Assembly: GCA_964597535.1 (NCBI GenBank)
Contig: CAZQYB010000097.1
Span: forward strand, 1-10,151
Source: CAZQYB01 sp964597535
GTDB lineage: Bacteria > Planctomycetota > Phycisphaerae > Sedimentisphaerales > Anaerobacaceae
DNA: 10,151 bases
Direction: 5' to 3'
Shown: positions 5,308 through 10,151 of the stretch, piece by piece
Position numbering within the stretch: the stretch's first letter is position 1
Layout of the letters: each line of letters opens with the position of its first letter
Notes under the pieces: model-generated
Database searches by the model: none
Told to the model about the DNA's origin: nothing
The model's input: only the letters and a program-made list of their open reading frames with translations
Position numbers and translations under genes: made by a program

Positions 5308-8300
5308 ATGAAAAGGACAATTCTGAGTTCTCTTTTGTTATCGGTGGTTTTAGTCTCATCTGCTGGCGCACAAACCATCTATGTTGATGACGATGCTACT
5401 GGTGCGAACGATGGTTCGAGTTGGCAAGATGCGTTCATCTATCTGCAGGATGCCCTTGACGCCGCCCATTCGGGGGATGAGCTTTGGGCGGCTGAAGGTG
5501 TTTACAAGCCCGACCTGGGTGGCGACCGGGAGGCAACATTCCAACTCAAAGACGGTGTTGCCATCTATGGCGGCTTTCCCTCAGGCGGGGGCAACTGGGG
5601 CGATCGCGACGCAAATGTGTACGAAACTGTCCTGAGCGGTGACCTGAACGGCGACGATGGTCCTGACTTTGCTAACAATGGGGAGAACAGCTACCACGTA
5701 GTGACAGGCACCTATGTCAATGCCAGTGCTTTACTGGATGGTTGCAAGGTCACTGGCGGAAATGCAAATAAGCCACTTCTGCCTCCTTCAAATTGGCCAG
5801 ACTTCGATGGCGGTGGGTTGTACACCAATCATTACGGTAGTCCGACTGTAAACAACTGTACGTTTGTTGGAAACTACGCAAGCGAGGATGGCGGTGGTGT
5901 ATACTTTTGGACCGGCAGCCCCAGAGTGACCAACTGTAAGGTCATGAGCAACAAAAGCGAGAAGGGTGCTGGCCTGTGCATGGGTAACGGCAGTCCGCTA
6001 CTGATCAACTGCACTATCAGCAACAACACTTCCACTGACTGGGGAGGTGGGATATACAACCACAACTTCGGCACTCCGACAATCATTAACTGCGCGTTCA
6101 GCGACAATTATGCGACTTACAGTGGTGGAGGAATGTACAACTCCAATCAATCCCACTCAACGACTGTAAACTGCTGGTTCAGTAACAACGGAGCCGGCGG
6201 TGCCGGCGGAGGCATGTACAACGAAGACAGCAACGCTGTAGTAACCAACTGCCTCTTCACCGAGAATTGGGCCAACTACGGAGGTGGTATGAACAACAGT
6301 AGCAGCAGCCCTGTACTGACCAACTGCATCTTTTGGACTAACACAGCGACATATGGGTCAGAGGAGTCTCAGCAGATCCGAAGTGGCACTCCGGTTGTCA
6401 ACTACTGCTGCATCCAGGGCTGGACTGGCAGTCTTGGTGGGGTAGGTAATACCGGGGACGACCCGCTGTTTCTGGACGCCGCCGATGATGACTATTGGCC
6501 GCTGCCGGGTTCGCCGTGTATTGACGCTGGGGATAACAACAGTGTTCCTGTAGACACAAGTGACCTTGACGGGGACGGGAACACGAGCGAGCGGCTGCCG
6601 TGGGACTTACAGGGCAACCCACGCATAGTGGGCAGCATTGTTGACATTGGGCCTTACGAATTCGACGCTGAGAGGCCTTTACTGCAAGTGGAACCTTCCT
6701 CGATTAATTTTTCGTACTTCCGAGGTGAGCCGGAACCCGAGCCGGAGCAGTTGTTTGTTAGCGAGTATAGCGGTGGAGTGCTTAACTGGGAAATTACGGA
6801 GGATTGCGACTGGCTGAACGTTTGGCCAACGGCAGGTGAATCCTCAGGGGAAGTAAACGAGGTTGCTGTCAGTGTTTTCCCTGGCAGCTTGGAGCAAGGT
6901 CAGTATAACTGTGTTCTTACGGTTTCTGATTCTAACGCCCTAAACTCTCCGCGATATGTTACCGTAAACTTAGATGTGCAGTCACCCGTCATCGGTGTTG
7001 AACCTACCCAGATAGATTTCTACGGTGAGGAGGGCGGGCCAAATCCTGAACCACAGGTGCTGTCCGTATGGAATGACAGTGTTGGCATACTAAACTGGGA
7101 GATTACGGAGGAATGCGACTGGCTGGATGTCTCACTCACAGAAGGCAACTCTATAGGCGAAATTGACGAAGTCACCTTGAGCGCTGATACAACCGGTCTT
7201 ACCTGGGGCACATACAATTGTAGTCTTACAATCTTGGACCCCAATGCTCTGAACAGCCCACAGACTGTGCCTGTGGTATTACACGTGCTTGGTCAAATTG
7301 TACATGTTCCGAGTGAATATCCCACTATTCAGGATGCAATAGATGACTTGAATATTGGCGGTACCGTTATTGTTGAGCCAAACGTATATACCGGCACTGG
7401 CAATCGGGACATCGACTTTCGCGGCAAGGCCATTACCGTTCGCAGTATAGATCCAACTGACCCCAACGTTGTGGCAGCGACGATAATCGACTGCAACGCC
7501 AATACAAGTGATAGACACCGCGGATTCGTTTTCCACACGGGGGAAGACAGTCGTTCGACCCTCGCCGGCTTCACGATTATGAATGGCTACGCTGATGCTG
7601 GTGCTGGTGTATACTGCAACGATAGCAGTCCAACAATCACGGATTGTGTCATTACAGGCAACACAGCCGTCGGTGGCGGGGGAATATACTGCCGTAACAG
7701 CAGTGCGACAATCACCAATTGTATAATCAACCACAACACGGCCAGCGAAAACGGTGGTGGAATCCGTTGCCGAGACGATGCCGGTCTGAAGATTACCAAC
7801 TGCACTATAAGCGAGAACTCGGCCAGCCTCTACGGCGGCGGCGTATGCTGCATCAACAGCACGGTCAACAGTTGCACCATCAGCGAGAACTCAGCCGGTA
7901 ACGCCGGCGGTGGCGTATACTGCATCGCCGGTGCGGTCAATGACTGTAATATCACTGAGAACACTGCTGAGGGTAGCGATGAGTACTACGGCGGTGGAGG
8001 CCTGTTCATAGTCGATGGTACTATCAGTAACTGCACTATCAGCGAAAACTCATCCACCGGCGGCGGGGGCGGGGTCTGCAGCCGATGGGACTGGACCGCG
8101 AAAGTTACCAACTGCTACATCAGCAATAACTCGACTGATTATTGGGGCGGCGGTTTGTACATGTGCGACCGCGTGACCAACTGTGTCATCTCCGGTAATT
8201 CGGCTGCTAGCACCGGCGGCGGTTTGCACATGTGCAACCGCGTGAGCAATTGTGTTGTCACTGGCAACGCGGCCAGCAGCTCCGGCGGCGGAATGAGGGA

Positions 8301-10151
8301 CTGCTCCTACGTCAGCACGTGTATCATCAGCGTTAACATGGCCGGTGAGAATGGCGGGGGCATGTACTACCGTTTCATAGGAGGTTCAACGATTATCAAC
8401 TGTACGTTAAGTGGCAATGTGGCTGTGGCTGGCTCCGGCGGGGGAATACATTGCTCCTATTACTGGCTCAACACTGATCCAACATTGACCAACAGCATTG
8501 TCTGGGGCAACATCGATGAAAGCAGCTCCTGCGAGCGGGCCCAACTCACCGCAGAGGACCCGCAGGTAACATTCTGCTGTATCCAGGATGACGACCCGAA
8601 TGATTCGTACATTCCCTTCGGCGGAGAAGACAATAACAACATCGATGATAATCCGATGTTTGTTCGCGACCCTAACGACGGTGGAGATGGATGGGGTGAT
8701 GACCTTGGTACACCTGATGTAAATGAAGGTGCAAACGACGATTTTGGGGACCTGCATTTGCAGAGCGGTTCGCCCTGCATAAATGCCGGTCAATCCGCTA
8801 TCTGGCTGGGTCTCGAGCCTATGGATATAGACGGTCAGCCACGGATTATGGGGACAGTCGTGGATATGGGTGCGGACGAATTTATCATACCAACACTGGT
8901 TGTGACCAAACCTGAAGGGGGCGAAGTCTGGGCGAGCGGCAGCTTGCATCAGATTAGATGGTACAGTCTCGTCTATGAAGGGGCTGTGGATATCCTGCTT
9001 AGTGAGAACGCGGGCAGCGATTGGCAGACAATCGAAAGCAACTTGCCCGGGGCGGGCAGTTATATGTGGTATCTGCCTGATATAGTCGATTCGGACCAAT
9101 GCTTGATTTCAGTTGAACCAAATGTTCCTGACTCGAATTCCGTTTCTGTCGATAGCGGGCTTTTTACAATTCATCCAGACTTTCCCGACCCTGAGGCGGT
9201 CTCAAGATGGGAGACGCGCAGCGGCGATTTCAAGCGGTCTGGTTTGAGTGAGAATTACGGGCCGGAACTGGGCTGCTTAAAGTGGCAGTTTGAAACCGAT
9301 GGACCGGTATGGTCAAGCACTACTATCGGCGCAGACGATAGGGTGCACGTCGCCTGCGGAGATGGCAAGGTTTACACACTTGACACCGACGACGGCTCGC
9401 CTGTGTGGATTTATGATACAAATTCAGAGCTTCTCAGCTCGCCTACCGTCGGACCTGACGGCTCAGTGTTTGTAGGAAGCGAGAACGGCAAGCTGTATGC
9501 GATTAGCATTGGCGGAACCCTGCGGTGGACACACACGACCGATGGGTGGATTTATTCGTCCCCGGCGGTATCAGACGAAGGCGATGTATATGTCTGTTCG
9601 CAGGACGGTTCACTTTATGCGTTGGGTGCAGACGGCAGCGAACTGTGGACGTTCGAGCCGAATGATGTTGGGCTAATTGATGTCGCGATTTTTGCATCTC
9701 CTGCAATAGGCGCCGACGGTACGGTTTATATAGCCGGGTTGTACGACCCGAATTTGTACGCACTGGACCCAAACAACGGAAGTGTAAAGTGGGTCTGTAA
9801 CTTTGGAACCATAGGCGGGGCTTTCGCATCGCCGGTCGTAGCGGCAGATGGGACAATCTACCAGACGTTGCTTTATGACGCCAACCTTTACGCAATCGAC
9901 CCAAATACAGGCGCTATTATTTGGTCAATGCCTATGGCTGACCCTTGCTCCGGTTGGTTCGATTCTGACTATGTTGACAGGCGCGACTATGTGGACGGCT
10001 GGTATGAACCGGCGTTGGGACCGGACGGCACAATTTACGTGAGCTTCAACGACCCGTACCTGCGAGCGGTTGAACCCAATGGTAATATCAAGTGGGTGAC
10101 CCGCCTGGGAATGACGGGCAGCTTCTCGCTGGCCACTGGTAATGACGGTAT
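5308..10151 (+). CDS. Giant secreted multidomain protein: beta-helix, BACON-like x2, beta-helix, Ig-like, PQQ-type propeller (3' end beyond window)
   Basis: The frame is open for 1614 codons without a stop to the window edge. The start ATG has GGAGAG (5294-5299) upstream. A signal peptide spans 1-21 (cleavage after SAGA). Residues 22-452 form a right-handed beta-helix that opens TIYVDDDA and repeats 'GGG-x-Y ... TNC-x-F-x2-N'. It closes with a GSPCIDAG (401-408) ... GPYEF block, as in 'choice-of-anchor Q' proteins. Residues 458-557 and 562-661 are two BACON-like sandwiches (NWEITE-x-CDWL). Residues 664-1192 are a second beta-helix starting with VPSEYPTIQDAID and ending with GSPCINAG ... GADEF. 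Residues 1196-1289 are an Ig-like module with the 'GGEVW ... IRW' pattern. From 1301 a PQQ-type beta-propeller begins (RSGLSENYGPELGCLKW), with at least six blades visible. The protein is extracellular or at the surface; carbohydrate binding or lyase activity is possible from the fold, but no catalytic residues are identifiable. A C-terminal anchor would lie outside the window. Confidence 0.9.
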   Translation, partial: MKRTILSSLLLSVVLVSSAGAQTIYVDDDATGANDGSSWQDAFIYLQDALDAAHSGDELWAAEGVYKPDLGGDREATFQLKDGVAIYGGFPSGGGNWGDRDANVYETVLSGDLNGDDGPDFANNGENSYHVVTGTYVNASALLDGCKVTGGNANKPLLPPSNWPDFDGGGLYTNHYGSPTVNNCTFVGNYASEDGGGVYFWTGSPRVTNCKVMSNKSEKGAGLCMGNGSPLLINCTISNNTSTDWGGGIYNHNFGTPTIINCAFSDNYATYSGGGMYNSNQSHSTTVNCWFSNNGAGGAGGGMYNEDSNAVVTNCLFTENWANYGGGMNNSSSSPVLTNCIFWTNTATYGSEESQQIRSGTPVVNYCCIQGWTGSLGGVGNTGDDPLFLDAADDDYWPLPGSPCIDAGDNNSVPVDTSDLDGDGNTSERLPWDLQGNPRIVGSIVDIGPYEFDAERPLLQVEPSSINFSYFRGEPEPEPEQLFVSEYSGGVLNWEITEDCDWLNVWPTAGESSGEVNEVAVSVFPGSLEQGQYNCVLTVSDSNALNSPRYVTVNLDVQSPVIGVEPTQIDFYGEEGGPNPEPQVLSVWNDSVGILNWEITEECDWLDVSLTEGNSIGEIDEVTLSADTTGLTWGTYNCSLTILDPNALNSPQTVPVVLHVLGQIVHVPSEYPTIQDAIDDLNIGGTVIVEPNVYTGTGNRDIDFRGKAITVRSIDPTDPNVVAATIIDCNANTSDRHRGFVFHTGEDSRSTLAGFTIMNGYADAGAGVYCNDSSPTITDCVITGNTAVGGGGIYCRNSSATITNCIINHNTASENGGGIRCRDDAGLKITNCTISENSASLYGGGVCCINSTVNSCTISENSAGNAGGGVYCIAGAVNDCNITENTAEGSDEYYGGGGLFIVDGTISNCTISENSSTGGGGGVCSRWDWTAKVTNCYISNNSTDYWGGGLYMCDRVTNCVISGNSAASTGGGLHMCNRVSNCVVTGNAASSSGGGMRDCSYVSTCIISVNMAGENGGGMYYRFIGGSTIINCTLSGNVAVAGSGGGIHCSYYWLNTDPTLTNSIVWGNIDESSSCERAQLTAEDPQVTFCCIQDDDPNDSYIPFGGEDNNNIDDNPMFVRDPNDGGDGWGDDLGTPDVNEGANDDFGDLHLQSGSPCINAGQSAIWLGLEPMDIDGQPRIMGTVVDMGADEFIIPTLVVTKPEGGEVWASGSLHQIRWYSLVYEGAVDILLSENAGSDWQTIESNLPGAGSYMWYLPDIVDSDQCLISVEPNVPDSNSVSVDSGLFTIHPDFPDPEAVSRWETRSGDFKRSGLSENYGPELGCLKWQFETDGPVWSSTTIGADDRVHVACGDGKVYTLDTDDGSPVWIYDTNSELLSSPTVGPDGSVFVGSENGKLYAISIGGTLRWTHTTDGWIYSSPAVSDEGDVYVCSQDGSLYALGADGSELWTFEPNDVGLIDVAIFASPAIGADGTVYIAGLYDPNLYALDPNNGSVKWVCNFGTIGGAFASPVVAADGTIYQTLLYDANLYAIDPNTGAIIWSMPMADPCSGWFDSDYVDRRDYVDGWYEPALGPDGTIYVSFNDPYLRAVEPNGNIKWVTRLGMTGSFSLATGNDG
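5806..6350 (+). repeat. Coding beta-helix coil repeats, first domain (about seven coils)
   Basis: Seven coils of about 22-26 residues each carry a Gly triplet turn (GGG plus hydrophobic plus Tyr) and one Cys in an N-C or T-N-C position. These stack into a single Cys ladder with an Asn a few residues later. The DNA repeats are degenerate, which points to old duplication. Confidence 0.75.
6676..7290 (+). repeat. Duplicated BACON-like domain
   Basis: Two copies with an offset of 309 bases (103 codons). The best block, at 6781-6822 and 7090-7131, matches at about 36 of 42 bases and encodes LNWEITE-x-CDWL. Both copies begin with an 'x-V-x-P-x2-I-x-F' strand and end in 'NSP-x-x-V-x-V', the usual frame of this Ig-like sandwich. 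Confidence 0.75.
7594..8460 (+). repeat. Coding beta-helix coil repeats, second domain (about eleven coils)
   Basis: Coils of 21-30 residues, each with 'GGG-x-Y-C' and 'TNC-x-I-x3-N'. Three consecutive units at 8146-8214, 8215-8283 and 8284-8352 are exactly 69 bases long. The first two match at about three-quarters of positions, showing more recent tandem duplication than in the first helix. The region has 22 Cys: eleven in the T-N-C ladder, ten in the Y-C ladder, and one extra beside the Y-C position. Confidence 0.8.

Noticed and set aside
7279..7734. 151-codon minus-strand frame
   Set aside because: Shadow of the beta-helix repeats on the other strand.
5806..8460. CRISPR-like array because of regularly spaced repeats
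   Set aside because: The repeats are degenerate, in frame, multiples of three in length and encode beta-helix coils. There are no constant repeats with unique spacers.
8407..9099. 230-codon minus-strand frame in the giant gene
   Set aside because: Antisense to a continuous, repeat-patterned frame with clear protein features. No ribosome-binding site or family similarity was seen.

Overview
The window reads as a draft piece of a Planctomycetota genome, most likely a sediment-type, Phycisphaerae-like lineage known from metagenomes. That placement is inferred from three things: a PEP-CTERM exported protein, a very large secreted protein of the beta-helix/PQQ-propeller style common in that group (opening 'IYVDDDA', with 'GSPCIDAG ... 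GPYEF' blocks), and outer-membrane LptF/LptG permeases. A run of ten N at 1141-1150 shows that this is a scaffolded assembly.

Left part (1-1191, plus strand): the 3' nine-tenths of a ThiC-family radical-SAM gene, cut by the window edge. The assembly gap follows, and just after it comes a second ThiC-like C-terminal tail. This is either a collapsed tandem paralogue or a contig-end artefact.

Middle (1241-4164, minus strand): two YjgP/YjgQ-family permeases, lptF (first in transcription) and lptG, which would form the membrane part of the lipopolysaccharide exporter. LptF is unusually long (540 aa). The pair converges on the thiC gene. It is bracketed by two same-orientation copies of a 27-nt palindromic repeat. 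Heptamer repeats (CTCGTAT) abut the lptF start, and related sequence precedes the lptG start.

Right part (4329-10151, plus strand): an exported-protein region. It contains a short remnant with a signal peptide and an 'IIIDDDG' start, a 203-aa PEP-CTERM protein with its own promoter-like sequence, and then a giant secreted protein. The giant protein runs off the window after 1614 codons with no stop. Its order is signal peptide, Cys-ladder beta-helix, two BACON-like beta-sandwich repeats, a second beta-helix with two Cys ladders, an Ig-like module and a PQQ-type beta-propeller. Both intact products would act outside the cytoplasm; one would be anchored through exosortase, and the anchor of the other lies beyond the window.

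No RNA genes, CRISPR arrays, transposases or phage genes were seen. The most useful items for follow-up are the giant mosaic protein, the duplicated ThiC tail at the gap, the long LptF and the repeats around the lpt genes.
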